A stretch of DNA of 64,000 nucleotides, taken from contig NZ_FNGS01000003.1 of NCBI RefSeq assembly GCF_900103285.1, positions 299,997 to 363,996 of the forward strand, written 5' to 3'. This stretch comes from Siphonobacter aquaeclarae (GTDB lineage Bacteria; Bacteroidota; Bacteroidia; Cytophagales; Spirosomataceae). Shown here in pieces: positions 15,527-25,618 of the stretch (positions within the stretch are counted from its first letter, which is position 1; each line of letters starts with the position of its first letter). The translations under genes and the position numbers were made by a program. Below the pieces are notes generated by a model. It had not been told where the DNA came from, made no database searches, and saw only the letters and a list, made by a program, of their open reading frames with translations.

Positions 15527-18292
15527 TTATTGGAGTTTGTAACGAATGCCGAGGAGATAGGTGCGTTGGTAAAAGTCTTTGCGCATGACCGTTTTGCCGG
15601 AGAGGTCCTGATACGGAATGCCCTCGTTTTTGCTGCTGGCGTTTTTGATGTACACCTCCATGGGCGTATTGAGGAGGTTGCTGGCTTTGGCGAAGAGTAC
15701 CAGGCTGTTTCCGAAGGTTTTTTCCACTGCCGCGTCCATCTGCACGAAGCCCTTCTGCCAGAGGTCGTTATCGACAAATTGGGAGACGGTATTGATGCGG
15801 TCGCCGGTGTAGCTCGCAGCTACCTGCCCGTCCCAGCCGTTGTGCTTGTAGAGGATCGTCAGGTTGGCGATGTGCGCCGACTGCCCGTAAAGCGGCCGTG
15901 TCTGCGAAACGGTAATTGTTTCGAGGTCTCCGGCGGTATTCCGGATACGTTTGGACTTGGCCGTGGTAATCCGGGAATCGGTAAAGGTGTAGTTGGCTTT
16001 GATACCGAAGCGGCGGAAGTATTGGATGAAATCCAGCTCAATACCCAGGTTACGGGCATTGCCGAAGTTTCCGGGAGAGTAGTAGGTATCCTGACCGCGG
16101 ACGGCGTCCCGTTGCAGGGTATACTCGATCGGGTCCTGGATGTTTTTGTAGAAAGCGCCGGCCATAAACTGGTTCGTCAGACTCGGGAAGAATTCATAGC
16201 GGACGTCGACGTTGTCGGCAATGGCCCGGCGGAGGTCCGGATTCCCCCGTTCCTGATACTCTTCCTGGACGATGCGGTAGGGTACGATTTCGAAGAAGCC
16301 GGGACGGTTGACAGACCGGAAGTACGATGCCCGCAGGTTTGTCCGGGTGCTGGCTTTGTATTTCAGGTTGAGGCTCGGTAGTACGTCGGTAGTCGTTTGC
16401 CCTCCGTCCGGGCGGTCTTCCCCGATCGGAAATTTCATTTTATAGCCCTGGACGTTGTGTTCCAGCCGGACGCCGCCGATGATTTCCCAGCGCTCCGGCA
16501 GCAGTTTTCCCTGCAGGTACCCGGCCGAAGTCTTTTCCGACGCATCGAAGTTCAGCGCCGTCGCCACAGAACCACGGGGGTTTTGTACCGTCCAGTCAAT
16601 CTGGTCGTAGGAAGTAAAATCGACGCCGTACCGGGCCTGCAGATTAGCCGGCCGCAGCTGGTAGTTGTTGTAGAAGTTGTTGCGCTGCTTGTCGCGGTAC
16701 AAACCGCCGGCTTTCCATTCAACCGGCATGCCGCCAAGTGTACTCAGATAAGTCAGGTGGAGGTAGCCGGCCAGGTCAGTGTCGGTATTGTGCTCCCAGC
16801 GCCGGTAGCCATCCTGAATGGTCGTAGGCGTGTCCACGAAATGCCGCCGTTCGCCGGCAAGAGGTATGAGTGTCTGATCGGGCGCCTTGTTGGTCGCGAT
16901 GGAGTACACTGCCGCCCAGTGAACCGAAAACGGATCCGAGAGCTGATGCCGTCCCTGAAGGGTACTGTTGAAGATCTGCTGTCTGGTGACCCGTGAGCGC
17001 GTGGAGTACTCGAGCGTGGCATTGCCGAGGGCAGGGTCATACCCGCCGATGGTCAGCTGGGTAGTCTGCACATCCCGTATCTGGCTGTTAACCAGGTTGA
17101 TCCAGGCGTTGTACCACTGAAACTTATGCCGCGGATTCAGCCGGAAGTCGATGTTGGTATGCAACCCCATTCGGCGTTGCTGCTCGGAGTACTGCCGCTG
17201 GTTGAGTTTGGTGAGCGTTACACCGCGAAGGGTATCCACCGTCTCCGAGTCAAAAAACAGACTGTTCGAGCCCCGGTAGGTATTCTGGTAACTGCCGGCT
17301 ACGACCACGCCCAGCTTCCTGTCCCAGAAACGGTTGCCCCAGGAAAATCCGCCGAGCAGGTTGGGCGGGGGCGACTGCCGTTTGTACGTCGCCGTTGTTT
17401 TTGAAAAATCGCCTGAGGTAGCATTGTACTGATTGCCGTTGCGTTCGTAAGGCGATTTTGCCGCGACCGAATTCCAGGAATAGCCCATGAACGGCCGTTC
17501 CATAAACAATTCGGAGTATCCCGTGGAGACCTGCGCCGAAAACATTGGCCGCTCTGCCGCTTCTTTCATTACGAGGTTGACGGCTCCGCCGATGGCGTCG
17601 CCTTCCATCGAAGGCGTCAGGGTTTTGTATACCTCCAGCCGTTCCAAAAGCTCGGAGGGAAAGATATCGAGGGGTACATAGCGGTACTTGTTGTCGGGGC
17701 TGGGGATTTTTACCCCGTTGACGAGCGTGTAGTTATACCGCTTGTCCATTCCCCGGACGATCGCATATTGCCCGTCTCCGTTGCTGTTCCGTTCCACCGA
17801 AATCCCCGAAACGCGCTGAATCACGTTCGCGACGGTTAGATCCGGAGACAGTTGGATGGCTTTCCCCGAAACACTGTTCAATACCTGATCCGCATGGCGT
17901 TCAAGGTGGCGGGAAGTCTGTTCGGAACCGCCGTCGCGACCGGCGCGGACAGTTACTTCCTGCAACGTCTGCCGGGTATCGGGTTCCAGGAGGGCGTCGA
18001 CCGTGACCGTTTCACCACCCGATATAATTACCTGCCGGACGATGGGACGGTACGAAAGAAAATGTACCCGTAGGGTATAGGTTCCGGCTGGAACATTCCG
18101 CAGGGAGTAGCTTCCGTCCAGACCGGAGACTGCGTGGAAGGTCGTGTTTTCGAGGTGTACCGTTGCCCCGACAAGCGGCTCGGACGTTGTCTGTTCCAGG
18201 GTCTTGCCCTGGATGACGGCCGCCTGCCCCGCCAGGGAAAAAAGGACTCCGCACAGAAGGAAAAAGTAGAAAATCCGGTTCATCGTTCGCAT
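15527..18292 (-). CDS. TonB-dependent outer-membrane receptor
   Basis: A 921-residue receptor: signal peptide (residues 1-24), a carboxypeptidase-regulatory-like beta-sandwich (about 26-110: GKTLEQTTSEPLVGATVHLE, SGLDGSYSLRNVPAGTY), a plug domain (about 130-250: VANVIQRVSGISVERN, AIVRGMDKRYN, GGAVNLVMKE), and a 22-strand barrel ending in LLGIRYKLQ. A second ATG at 18283 is an equally good start. It is followed by the beta-helix lipoprotein and phytase on the same strand, so the cargo may be phytate, its metal complexes or a breakdown product (inference); it is not of SusC type. Confidence 0.93.
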   Translation of the reverse strand: MRTMNRIFYFFLLCGVLFSLAGQAAVIQGKTLEQTTSEPLVGATVHLENTTFHAVSGLDGSYSLRNVPAGTYTLRVHFLSYRPIVRQVIISGGETVTVDALLEPDTRQTLQEVTVRAGRDGGSEQTSRHLERHADQVLNSVSGKAIQLSPDLTVANVIQRVSGISVERNSNGDGQYAIVRGMDKRYNYTLVNGVKIPSPDNKYRYVPLDIFPSELLERLEVYKTLTPSMEGDAIGGAVNLVMKEAAERPMFSAQVSTGYSELFMERPFMGYSWNSVAAKSPYERNGNQYNATSGDFSKTTATYKRQSPPPNLLGGFSWGNRFWDRKLGVVVAGSYQNTYRGSNSLFFDSETVDTLRGVTLTKLNQRQYSEQQRRMGLHTNIDFRLNPRHKFQWYNAWINLVNSQIRDVQTTQLTIGGYDPALGNATLEYSTRSRVTRQQIFNSTLQGRHQLSDPFSVHWAAVYSIATNKAPDQTLIPLAGERRHFVDTPTTIQDGYRRWEHNTDTDLAGYLHLTYLSTLGGMPVEWKAGGLYRDKQRNNFYNNYQLRPANLQARYGVDFTSYDQIDWTVQNPRGSVATALNFDASEKTSAGYLQGKLLPERWEIIGGVRLEHNVQGYKMKFPIGEDRPDGGQTTTDVLPSLNLKYKASTRTNLRASYFRSVNRPGFFEIVPYRIVQEEYQERGNPDLRRAIADNVDVRYEFFPSLTNQFMAGAFYKNIQDPIEYTLQRDAVRGQDTYYSPGNFGNARNLGIELDFIQYFRRFGIKANYTFTDSRITTAKSKRIRNTAGDLETITVSQTRPLYGQSAHIANLTILYKHNGWDGQVAASYTGDRINTVSQFVDNDLWQKGFVQMDAAVEKTFGNSLVLFAKASNLLNTPMEVYIKNASSKNEGIPYQDLSGKTVMRKDFYQRTYLLGIRYKLQ

Positions 18293-18441
18293 GGATAATA
18301 CCGTCAGAAATCAACGGAAGCTCCCGTAATCCGGGGCGGTGCAAAAGGCCGCCGGCCGGTTTGTCGATGCGAAGGTGAAGGACCCGAAACCGAGTGGCAA
18401 GAGGGGCGGGGCAGCAAAAAGGCAACGGCCCCGAACGCCGC

Positions 18442-18559
18442 GTTAACACAGAAGCAACAGTGTTAACACGGACCTGTTAAGTGATTGATTTTCAGTATAG
18501 GAAAGTGTAATTTCAATGGCATTAATTTTGCATTATCCGGGTATTACGAAATTGTTAAC
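18442..18559 (-). promoter_or_regulatory. Cluster of GTTAAC motifs between regulator and TonB receptor
   Basis: GTTAACAC occurs at 18442 and 18462, 20 bp apart; the inverse GTGTTAAC starts at 18460, and another GTTAAC is at 18554. AAATTGTTAA recurs at 18549 and, outside this gap, at 20219 upstream of the TPR regulator. The 272-nt gap holds no gene. Binding sites of the neighbouring regulator are a possibility (inference). Confidence 0.4.
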
Positions 18560-18564
18560 CGGCC

Positions 18565-20157
18565 TCAGAGCGCCTGAATGAAGGCGGTGAGGTTTTCGCC
18601 CTGTTTCAGGCCGAGTTTCTTGCGGAGACGGTAGCGCGTCACACGGAGGCTATCGGGAGAGATGCCCAGCAACGTCGCCACCTCGGTCGAGGGAAGGTTC
18701 ATTTTCATCAGGGAAATCAGACGGATATCGTGCGAGGTCAGCTGGTCGGAATGCGCTTTGAGTTTATCAAAAAACGACTGATGAACATGCTCAAATACGG
18801 CGTTGAAATCCTCCCAGTTCCGGTCGTTCGTAAAACTCTCGTTGATCTGCTGGACGAGCTTTTTGATCTGCTTCCGTTGGTCCCGTTTGTCGTCTTTGAT
18901 AAGCCCTTCCAGCCGGGTTTTCAACTCTTCCAGCGCCTTGTTTTTCTGAACGATCTGGAGAATATGGGTTGACAGCTCCCGGTTTTTGATTTCCAGCGCC
19001 TGCTTGAGGTTGGCTTCTTCCAGCTCCCGGTTTTTCAGTTCTGCCTGAACGAGCTCGTGCCTCGTCTGGTAAATAGCCTGGTTTTGGTCGTGCAGCTTCC
19101 GTTCGTTGCGGATCTTAAGTCGCTGGCGGCTATAGGCCAGCGCGCCAAGGCCAATGAGCAGTACGACGACAATACCCGAGCCGATGATCAGAAGCTGGCT
19201 GTTGCGGCGGGCCAGCGTCAACCGGTCGATTTCCGCGTTTTTCTTCTCCAGATCGTACAGCGATTGCAGCAATGCCATCTGCTGGCCGCTTTCTTCCGAA
19301 TAAATCGCGGCCTGATACTCCCGGCTGAGGGCGAGGTAGTGGAAGGCGCTGTCGTTTTGCCCGAGGAGGTTATATCCTTTGGCGAGGTCGTTATAGGCTC
19401 CGCTGAGCTGATGCCGTTCGTTGGTCCTGACGGCGAGGTCAAGAGCTTTCCGGCTGAAAACCAGCCCTTCGCGGTATCGTCCGGTTTTCCGGAGTACGTC
19501 GCCGAGGTTGTTCAGGATTTCGATCCGGCCGAGGGAGTCAGGCGTGAGGAGGCTGTACCGGAGTGCCTGCTCGAAATAGTGCCGGGATGAATCGTATTTT
19601 CCCAGGTCTTCGAAAATGCTGCCGAGATTTTCGGAGATCTTCGAGACGCCGAGGTTGTTTCCCCTGCGCTGGTATTGCCTGAGGGCGAGGTGCTGGAAGT
19701 AAAAGGCGCTGTCGTATCGCTGCTGCTTTTCGAAAAAGTGGCCAAGGTTGCCGTAGGTAGCGGCCAGCCCGTCGGCATCACGGATGGATTGGTAGAGTGC
19801 CAGGGCCTGCCGGTAGTGCTGCCGGGCCAGGGCGGGCTGCCGGTTGTAATAGTGGAGCTGGCCCAGGTTGTTGTAGCTTTCGGCGAGCCGGGCCGTTTCA
19901 CCAAGCCTGCGGAAAAGCCGGGCCGCCTGGGTGTAGTAGTCGAGTGACTGCGGATACTGCCCCGAATGAAAGCAGATGCCACCCATTTCCTGAAGGGCGC
20001 GGGCGGCCTGGTGTTCGTCGTTCCGGTCGGCCGCCAGCTTGTAGCGCTGCTTGGCTGCCAGAAAGAGCGAGTCCGGTCCCGGCGTGGCGGCAACAGGATG
20101 CAGACACAGCCAGCACACCGCCAGGAATAACAGGTTTTTTACGGAAGTACGATTCAC
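18565..20157 (-). CDS. Membrane-anchored TPR-containing regulator with LuxR-like HTH
   Basis: A 530-residue protein starting at a GTG (20157) that gives a signal peptide. About six tetratricopeptide repeats cover residues 30-290 (periplasmic), one transmembrane helix lies near 321-343 (LLIIGSGIVVVLLIGLGALA), then a charged coiled coil (about 350-430), and a C-terminal helix-turn-helix (about 480-525: LISLMKMNLPSTEVATLLGI, RYRLRKKLGLK). This one-piece architecture is common in Bacteroidota and links a periplasmic signal to transcription. It lies directly upstream of the TonB-phytase genes on the same strand, so it may control them. Confidence 0.88.
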   Translation of the reverse strand: MNRTSVKNLLFLAVCWLCLHPVAATPGPDSLFLAAKQRYKLAADRNDEHQAARALQEMGGICFHSGQYPQSLDYYTQAARLFRRLGETARLAESYNNLGQLHYYNRQPALARQHYRQALALYQSIRDADGLAATYGNLGHFFEKQQRYDSAFYFQHLALRQYQRRGNNLGVSKISENLGSIFEDLGKYDSSRHYFEQALRYSLLTPDSLGRIEILNNLGDVLRKTGRYREGLVFSRKALDLAVRTNERHQLSGAYNDLAKGYNLLGQNDSAFHYLALSREYQAAIYSEESGQQMALLQSLYDLEKKNAEIDRLTLARRNSQLLIIGSGIVVVLLIGLGALAYSRQRLKIRNERKLHDQNQAIYQTRHELVQAELKNRELEEANLKQALEIKNRELSTHILQIVQKNKALEELKTRLEGLIKDDKRDQRKQIKKLVQQINESFTNDRNWEDFNAVFEHVHQSFFDKLKAHSDQLTSHDIRLISLMKMNLPSTEVATLLGISPDSLRVTRYRLRKKLGLKQGENLTAFIQAL

Positions 20158-20292
20158 CCCGCAAGATACAACCGGCGGTGCCGACTGCCCTGGCAAGTAC
20201 TTCCCACTCCGGCATTATCAAATTGTTAATAGGCGGATTGGGTAAATTTTACAGATAAAATGCGACTTTGTCTGTAATTTTTGTTCGAACTA

Positions 20293-20323
20293 TTTGTTTG
20301 TTCGGACAAAATTCTTACCTTTG
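20293..20323 (+). promoter_or_regulatory. Consensus Bacteroidota promoter of the 76-residue protein gene
   Basis: TTTG (20293-20296), 19-nt spacer, TACCTTTG (20316-20323): a full match to the TTTG-N19-TAnnTTTG consensus of the Bacteroidota housekeeping sigma factor. The start codon follows at 20364. Confidence 0.75.
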
Positions 20324-20363
20324 AATCAAATCAGCAGTCGTCCCTTTTTCCTTGTACAGCGCA

Positions 20364-20594
20364 ATGCAAAAGAGTCTGGTTCAAAACAAAGAAGAATACC
20401 TGCGCCATATTCTGGCGACAACCATTCAGCACGAAGAAGAATGGCCGGGATGCGTCGTTCCCGGGTGGCTACCCGTTCCCAAGCCGGAAACCTATCCCTG
20501 TATTGCGGTTACTTCCGACCCGACGCCGGAAGGCCCGGATCTGTTATTCGATATCGAACTCATTTATTTTACTGATTTCCTGCACTCTAACTGA
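20364..20594 (+). CDS. Small protein of unknown function (76 residues)
   Basis: I do not recognise a family. The gene is supported by its surroundings: a consensus promoter 40 nt upstream, an ATG at 20364, a terminator 33 nt after the stop codon, and codon use like that of neighbouring genes. The protein has a charged helical N terminus (NKEEYLRHILATTIQHEEEW), a Pro-rich middle (VVPGWLPVPKPETYP) and an acidic, hydrophobic C terminus (LLFDIELIYFTDFL). There is no signal peptide or membrane helix. It is a monocistronic unit beside a YfiT-type gene. Confidence 0.6.
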   Translation: MQKSLVQNKEEYLRHILATTIQHEEEWPGCVVPGWLPVPKPETYPCIAVTSDPTPEGPDLLFDIELIYFTDFLHSN

Positions 20595-20627
20595 ACGTCT
20601 TTCCCGTAAAAGCCCCGTTGATACGTA

Positions 20628-20653
20628 CCCTGCTTCTCCGGCAGGGTTTTTTT
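20628..20653 (+). terminator. Intrinsic terminator after the small protein gene
   Basis: Stem CCCTGC (20628-20633) with GCAGGG (20641-20646), seven-base loop, then seven T (20647-20653). Confidence 0.85.
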
Positions 20654-20722
20654 GTGTAAATCGGGGTGAATGTTTCCGGGCCGCGGTGCCGGAGGTACCC
20701 CCCCCTCTCAACTTTTTTTCTC

Positions 20723-21253
20723 ATGGAAGAACTGCGTTATCCCATCGGGCGCTTTGCGTACGATGGGCCCTACTCCCCTCAGCAGCGCGGCGCGCTGATC
20801 GATGTCCTGGCACATATTCCGGTTGATTACCAGGACGCTGTAGAGGGCTTGACCGACGACCAGCTCAAGGTACCGTACCGCGAAGGCGGGTGGACCATCC
20901 GGCAGGTTGTTCACCATGTCGCCGACAGCCACATGAACGGCTATATCCGGACCAAACTGGCGCTGACAGAGGCCAATCCGACCATCAAGCCGTACGAGGA
21001 AGCCCGCTGGGCCGAGCTGGGCGATACGTTTAATACGCCGCTCGATATTTCCCTCGACCTCCTCGAAATGCTGCACCTTCGCTGGGCGAATCTTTTCCTT
21101 TCCATGCAGGAAGCCGATTACCAGAAAACCTTTGTTCACCCCGCCAGCGGCGATACGGTGACGCTCGATAAGCAACTGGCCAACTACGTCTGGCATAGCC
21201 AGCATCACCTGGCACACATCACCGGCCTCCGGAAACGGATGGGCTGGGTATAG
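20723..21253 (+). CDS. YfiT-type DinB-family metal-dependent transferase/hydrolase
   Basis: A 176-residue four-helix-bundle protein. The YfiT block GGWTIRQVVHHVADSHMNGY gives H64/H65, and HSQHHLAHITGLRKRMGW gives H161/H162 and H165, fitting the three-histidine metal site of Bacillus YfiT, which is grouped with bacillithiol S-transferases. The start at 20723 matches the family N terminus (RYPIGRF). It could conjugate bacillithiol to electrophiles if this organism makes that thiol (inference; no bsh genes are in the window). A terminator follows. Confidence 0.85.
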   Translation: MEELRYPIGRFAYDGPYSPQQRGALIDVLAHIPVDYQDAVEGLTDDQLKVPYREGGWTIRQVVHHVADSHMNGYIRTKLALTEANPTIKPYEEARWAELGDTFNTPLDISLDLLEMLHLRWANLFLSMQEADYQKTFVHPASGDTVTLDKQLANYVWHSQHHLAHITGLRKRMGWV

Positions 21254-21262
21254 TGAACTCCC

Positions 21263-21294
21263 AACGGCTTTTCCGATTCCGGAAAAGCCGTTTT
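21263..21294 (+). terminator. Intrinsic terminator after the YfiT-type gene
   Basis: A 13-bp perfect stem (21263-21275 with 21280-21292), loop ATTC, and a short T-run. It lies 25 nt before the TTG start of the transporter. Confidence 0.8.
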
Positions 21295-21319
21295 ATTTGA
21301 GGTCCAAACCTCGAACCTA

Positions 21320-22570
21320 TTGAAAACCGGAACTTTGCGGTGGCGTATCGCTGCCTTGTTGTTTCTTGCGACTACCCTGAATCACCTCGACCGGCAGGTT
21401 CTGGGGATTCTTGCTCCTTCCCTTCAGCGCGACTACCACATTTCTGAATCCGAGTACGGCCTGATTGTCACAGCCTTTCAGGGCGCTTTTGCCATCGGGC
21501 TGGTGAGTATGGGCTGGCTGATCGACCGGTTTGGCCTCCGGCTGATGTACTCGGTGACCGTCGTTATCTGGAGCCTGGCCTGCATGGCACACGGCCTTGG
21601 GAGAAGCTTCGCCGGTTTCGCTGCTGCGCGGGTAGGGCTGGGGTATGGAGAAGCCGGTAATTTCCCCGCTTTCGTGAAGGTAGTCGGGCAGTGGTTTCCG
21701 TTGAAAGAACGGGCTTTGGTAGCCGGGATTGTCAACTCCGGCGCGAATGTCGGGGCTATTCTTGCGCCTTTGCTGGTACCGTATCTGGCGCTTCACTATG
21801 GGTGGAAATCGGCTTTTGCCGCTACCGGTTCACTGGGTTTTTTGTGGGTAGGATTGTGGCTGCTGCTATACCGGAAGCCGCAGGAACATCCCCGGTTGTC
21901 TCCCGAAGAACGCGCCTGGATCGAACAGGACGGTATTCTGCCGGAAAATACCCGGACGTCGTACCGGGCATTACTAGGCCTGCGTACCACCTGGGGCATT
22001 GCGCTGGCCCGCTTTTTCACGGATCCCGTCTGGTGGATTTTCCTGTACTGGCTACCCAAATTCCTGCAAAAGGAACACGGCCTGGCATTGGGGAAGGTCG
22101 GGCTGCCGCTGATGGTGATCTACCTCGTGGCAGATGCCGGTAGTATCGCGGGCGGATGGTTGTCTTCTTTTTTGTTGAAGAAGGGCTATTCCCTCAATTT
22201 TGCGCGCAAAACGACGATGCTGATCGCCGCTATTGGCGTAATGCCGGTATTCTTCGCGTCCCGAACCGGGGATTTATGGAGCGCCGTGGCACTGGTGTCA
22301 CTGGCGGTCGCCGCGCACCAGGCCTGGGCTGCGAATATTTTCACGTTGCATTCCGACCTCTTTCCGCCGGCACAGGTAGCTTCTGCCACCGGACTGACGG
22401 GTATGATCGGGTCGATAGGAGGGATGCTTGTCGCTCCGCTCGTCGGCTGGATACTCGATACCACCGGCAGCTACCTGCTGATTTTTTCAGGCGCTTCGCT
22501 GGCATATCTGTTTGGCTGGGCGTTGCTACAGCTGTGCGTACCGCGGATGAAGGCGGCCACACAGGGCTAG
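21320..22570 (+). CDS. MFS transporter, hexuronate/organic-anion (ACS) family
   Basis: A 416-residue inner-membrane carrier with 12 predicted helices. The first helix carries LNHLDRQVLGILAPSLQ, matching the NYxDRxxLxxxxP pattern of the anion:cation symporter family (ExuT, glucarate and galactonate carriers); GLGYGEAGNFPAFVKVV and NSGANVGAILAPLLVP are further family blocks. TTG at 21320 is the only start that keeps the full first helix. The substrate is probably a sugar acid such as a hexuronate (inference). It converges with uvrA, 5 nt apart, with no terminator between. Confidence 0.88.
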   Translation: MKTGTLRWRIAALLFLATTLNHLDRQVLGILAPSLQRDYHISESEYGLIVTAFQGAFAIGLVSMGWLIDRFGLRLMYSVTVVIWSLACMAHGLGRSFAGFAAARVGLGYGEAGNFPAFVKVVGQWFPLKERALVAGIVNSGANVGAILAPLLVPYLALHYGWKSAFAATGSLGFLWVGLWLLLYRKPQEHPRLSPEERAWIEQDGILPENTRTSYRALLGLRTTWGIALARFFTDPVWWIFLYWLPKFLQKEHGLALGKVGLPLMVIYLVADAGSIAGGWLSSFLLKKGYSLNFARKTTMLIAAIGVMPVFFASRTGDLWSAVALVSLAVAAHQAWAANIFTLHSDLFPPAQVASATGLTGMIGSIGGMLVAPLVGWILDTTGSYLLIFSGASLAYLFGWALLQLCVPRMKAATQG

Positions 22571-22575
22571 TCAAC

Positions 22576-25422
22576 CTACTTCATCCCCAGTTCCGCCTTC
22601 AAAAAGATCGCTGTGTGGCTTCCCTTCACCTTCGCGACCTGCTCGGGAGTACCTTCGGCGATGATATGACCGCCTCCGTTACCGCCTTCCGGCCCGAGGT
22701 CGATCACCCAGTCGGATACTTTGATGACGTCCAGGTTATGCTCGATGATGAGGACGGTATTGCCTTTGTCAACCAGCTTTTGCAGCACATTGAGCAGGTG
22801 CTCAATATCCTGGAAGTGAAGACCCGTTGTTGGTTCGTCGAGAATATACAGGGTCTTGCCGGTATCTTTTTTCGATAATTCTTCGGCGAGTTTCACGCGT
22901 TGCGCTTCTCCGCCGGAGAGTGTCGTCGCCTGCTGACCCAGTGTGATATAGCCAAGGCCTACCTCATTGAGCGTCTGTACTTTCCGAAGAATTTTGGGCT
23001 GGTTTTCGAAGAATTCCACGGCTTGTTCGACGGTCATGTCCAGCACATCCGCAATCGACTTGCCTTTGAACCGTACTTCGAGCGTTTCGCGGTTGAAACG
23101 CTTGCCCTTGCAGGTTTCGCAGGGAATATAGACGTCGGGCAGAAACTCCATTTCGATCTTCTTCATCCCGGCGCCTTCGCAATCCTCACAGCGCCCGCCT
23201 TTGACGTTGAAGCTGAAACGTCCGGCTTTGTATCCCCGGATTTTTGCTTCCGGTAGCTCGGCAAAGAGCGTCCGGATATCGCTGAACATACCCGTGTAGG
23301 TCGCCGGATTGGAACGCGGCGTACGGCCGATGGGCGATTGATCCACTTCGATTACCTTGTCCAGGTGCTCCAGCCCTTCGATCTGCTTGTAGGGCATCGG
23401 CTCGCGCTTGGAGCGATAGAAATGGTGATTCAGAATCGGAAACAACGTTTCGTGGATAAGCGTACTCTTCCCGGACCCGGATACCCCTGTGATGGAAACC
23501 ATCGTTCCCAGCGGGAGCTTCAGGGTTACGTTATGGAGGTTGTTGCCGGAAGCGCCGGTGATTTTCAACGTCTTGCCGTTCCCTTTCCGGCGATTCGGGC
23601 TGATTTCGATGGAGCGGCGCCCGCTGAGGAAATCCGACGTCGTCGATTGCCCCTCCAGAAACTGTTGGGGCGTACCCTTGCCGACGACCGTCCCGCCATG
23701 CCGTCCGGCTCCCGGGCCTATGTCGACGAGGTAGTCCGACTCCAGCATCATGTCTTTGTCGTGCTCCACGACGAGGACGGTATTGCCTAGGTCGCGGAGG
23801 TCTTTCAGCGACTGGATAAGCTTGACGTTGTCCCGCTGGTGCAGGCCGATACTCGGTTCGTCCATGATATACAGGACGCCGACGAGCTGGGTGCCGATCT
23901 GGGTAGCAAGCCGGATACGCTGGGCTTCCCCGCCCGACAGACTGCGCAGCGGACGGTTGAGGGTCAGGTAGTCGAGCCCGATATTCATCAGGAAGCCGAT
24001 ACGCTTCCGGATTTCCTTGAGTACTTCCTTGCCGATGACGCGCTGGCGCTCGCTGATCCGCTCTTCCAGGCCGTCGGACCATTTATCGAGCTCCGAGATC
24101 TGCATCCCGGCCAGGTCTGAAATCGCTTTGTTGTCGATCCGGAACCACAGCGCTTCTTTCTTCAGCCGGGCTCCCTGGCATTCAGGGCAGGTACGGATGA
24201 CAAGAAAATCCTTCAGCCAGTCCTGAATCTTGTCAGAACCGCTTTCCTGCTGCCGCTTGAGGAAGTTGATAATGCCTTCGTATTTCGTGTTCCATTCCGT
24301 GCCTTCGTATTTTTTGGAAGGAACCGGTACGGGTTCGTCCGTGCCGTAAAGCATCATTTCGATAGCCTCGGGTGGAAACTTTTCGATGGGAGTACTCAGG
24401 CCGACTTTGAACGGCTTCAGCAGTACTTCCAGCTGCTTGAAAATCCACAGCTCACGGTACTCGCCGATGGGGGCAATAGCTCCCCGACTGATACTGAGGC
24501 TCTTATCCGGAATGATGGATTCTTCGGTAATCTCTTCGATCACACCCAAGCCCTGGCAGGTGGGGCACCAGCCATAGGGAGAGTTGAACGAAAAGGTATT
24601 GGGCGCCGGCTCATCGTAGCTGATACCGGAGACAGGGTCCATCAGGTTTTTGGAGAACCAGCGGGCGGTACCGTCTTCGTCCTGAACCAGCATCAGGCCT
24701 TTGCCCATCTGAAGGGCCTTGCCGACGGATTGGCTGAGGCGGTAGCGGTCTTCGTCCGTCGGTACAAGGCGGTCAATCACGACTTCAATATCGTGAATCT
24801 TGAACCGGTCGAGCTGCATTTTGGGGACGATATCCTGGATTTCTCCGTCGACCCGCACCTTCGTAAAACCCTGCTTTGCAACCTGGACGAAAAGCTCGCG
24901 GTAATGCCCTTTCCGGCCGCGTACGATTGGCGCGAGCAGGATCGTCTTGTGATCACGGTAGTCTTTCAGAATCTGGTCGATGACCTGATCCTGCGAAAAC
25001 TGGATCATTTTTTCACCTGTGACGTAGCTATAGGCATCGCCGGCCCGGGCATAAAGCAGACGCAGAAAATCGTAGATTTCAGTGGTAGTACCGACCGTAG
25101 AACGCGGGTTTTTGGACGTCGTTTTCTGTTCGATGGAAATCACCGGCGACAGGCCTTCGATCTTGTCCACGTCCGGGCGCTCCATGGATCCGATGAATCC
25201 CCGCGCGTAGGCCGAAAAACTTTCCATGTATCGACGCTGCCCTTCCGCATAAATCGTATCGAAGGCGAGCGATGATTTCCCGGATCCGCTGATGCCGGTA
25301 ATGACTACCAACTTGTTACGGGGAATCGTCAGATCGACATTTTTGAGGTTGTGCTCGCGCGCGCCCAGGATCTCGATCAGTTCGTGACGCTCGTTGTTGT
25401 TGGGAAGAGAAGTATCTGCCAT
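22576..25422 (-). CDS. uvrA: Excinuclease ABC subunit A
   Basis: A 948-residue UvrA, full length. It has two ABC ATPase halves: Walker [15 protein letters not shown] near residue 44 and [14 protein letters not shown] in the second half, signature [14 protein letters not shown] and its C-terminal twin [14 protein letters not shown], and zinc-finger cysteines in [26 protein letters not shown] and CETCKGKRF. UvrA dimers find bulky DNA lesions and load UvrB. Upstream (25427-25457) lie two short palindromes, CGGTAACCG and GGTAAAGTTACC, that could be a damage-response operator (inference). Confidence 0.98.
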   Translation of the reverse strand: MADTSLPNNNERHELIEILGAREHNLKNVDLTIPRNKLVVITGISGSGKSSLAFDTIYAEGQRRYMESFSAYARGFIGSMERPDVDKIEGLSPVISIEQKTTSKNPRSTVGTTTEIYDFLRLLYARAGDAYSYVTGEKMIQFSQDQVIDQILKDYRDHKTILLAPIVRGRKGHYRELFVQVAKQGFTKVRVDGEIQDIVPKMQLDRFKIHDIEVVIDRLVPTDEDRYRLSQSVGKALQMGKGLMLVQDEDGTARWFSKNLMDPVSGISYDEPAPNTFSFNSPYGWCPTCQGLGVIEEITEESIIPDKSLSISRGAIAPIGEYRELWIFKQLEVLLKPFKVGLSTPIEKFPPEAIEMMLYGTDEPVPVPSKKYEGTEWNTKYEGIINFLKRQQESGSDKIQDWLKDFLVIRTCPECQGARLKKEALWFRIDNKAISDLAGMQISELDKWSDGLEERISERQRVIGKEVLKEIRKRIGFLMNIGLDYLTLNRPLRSLSGGEAQRIRLATQIGTQLVGVLYIMDEPSIGLHQRDNVKLIQSLKDLRDLGNTVLVVEHDKDMMLESDYLVDIGPGAGRHGGTVVGKGTPQQFLEGQSTTSDFLSGRRSIEISPNRRKGNGKTLKITGASGNNLHNVTLKLPLGTMVSITGVSGSGKSTLIHETLFPILNHHFYRSKREPMPYKQIEGLEHLDKVIEVDQSPIGRTPRSNPATYTGMFSDIRTLFAELPEAKIRGYKAGRFSFNVKGGRCEDCEGAGMKKIEMEFLPDVYIPCETCKGKRFNRETLEVRFKGKSIADVLDMTVEQAVEFFENQPKILRKVQTLNEVGLGYITLGQQATTLSGGEAQRVKLAEELSKKDTGKTLYILDEPTTGLHFQDIEHLLNVLQKLVDKGNTVLIIEHNLDVIKVSDWVIDLGPEGGNGGGHIIAEGTPEQVAKVKGSHTAIFLKAELGMK

Positions 25423-25618
25423 GTAACGGTAACCGCAATAAAACAGGTAAAGTTACCACAATCATCGGTTTTTTCGGAAGCCGCTTTCGAATCCGTTTGG
25501 ATGGGTATGACGAAAATATTTGTCAGTGATAGAAGGTTTGAACCGCATGTTCGGCTCTTATGAACATACGACACCTGCCGAATCCTCCGGCGGACCCACC
25601 TCGCATAGCAGCTTACGA

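Noticed and set aside
18510-18535. TAATTTTG on the plus strand before 18535 as a promoter
   Set aside because: It matches TAnnTTTG, but no plus-strand gene follows; it would only give antisense RNA to the regulator, and nothing else supports it.
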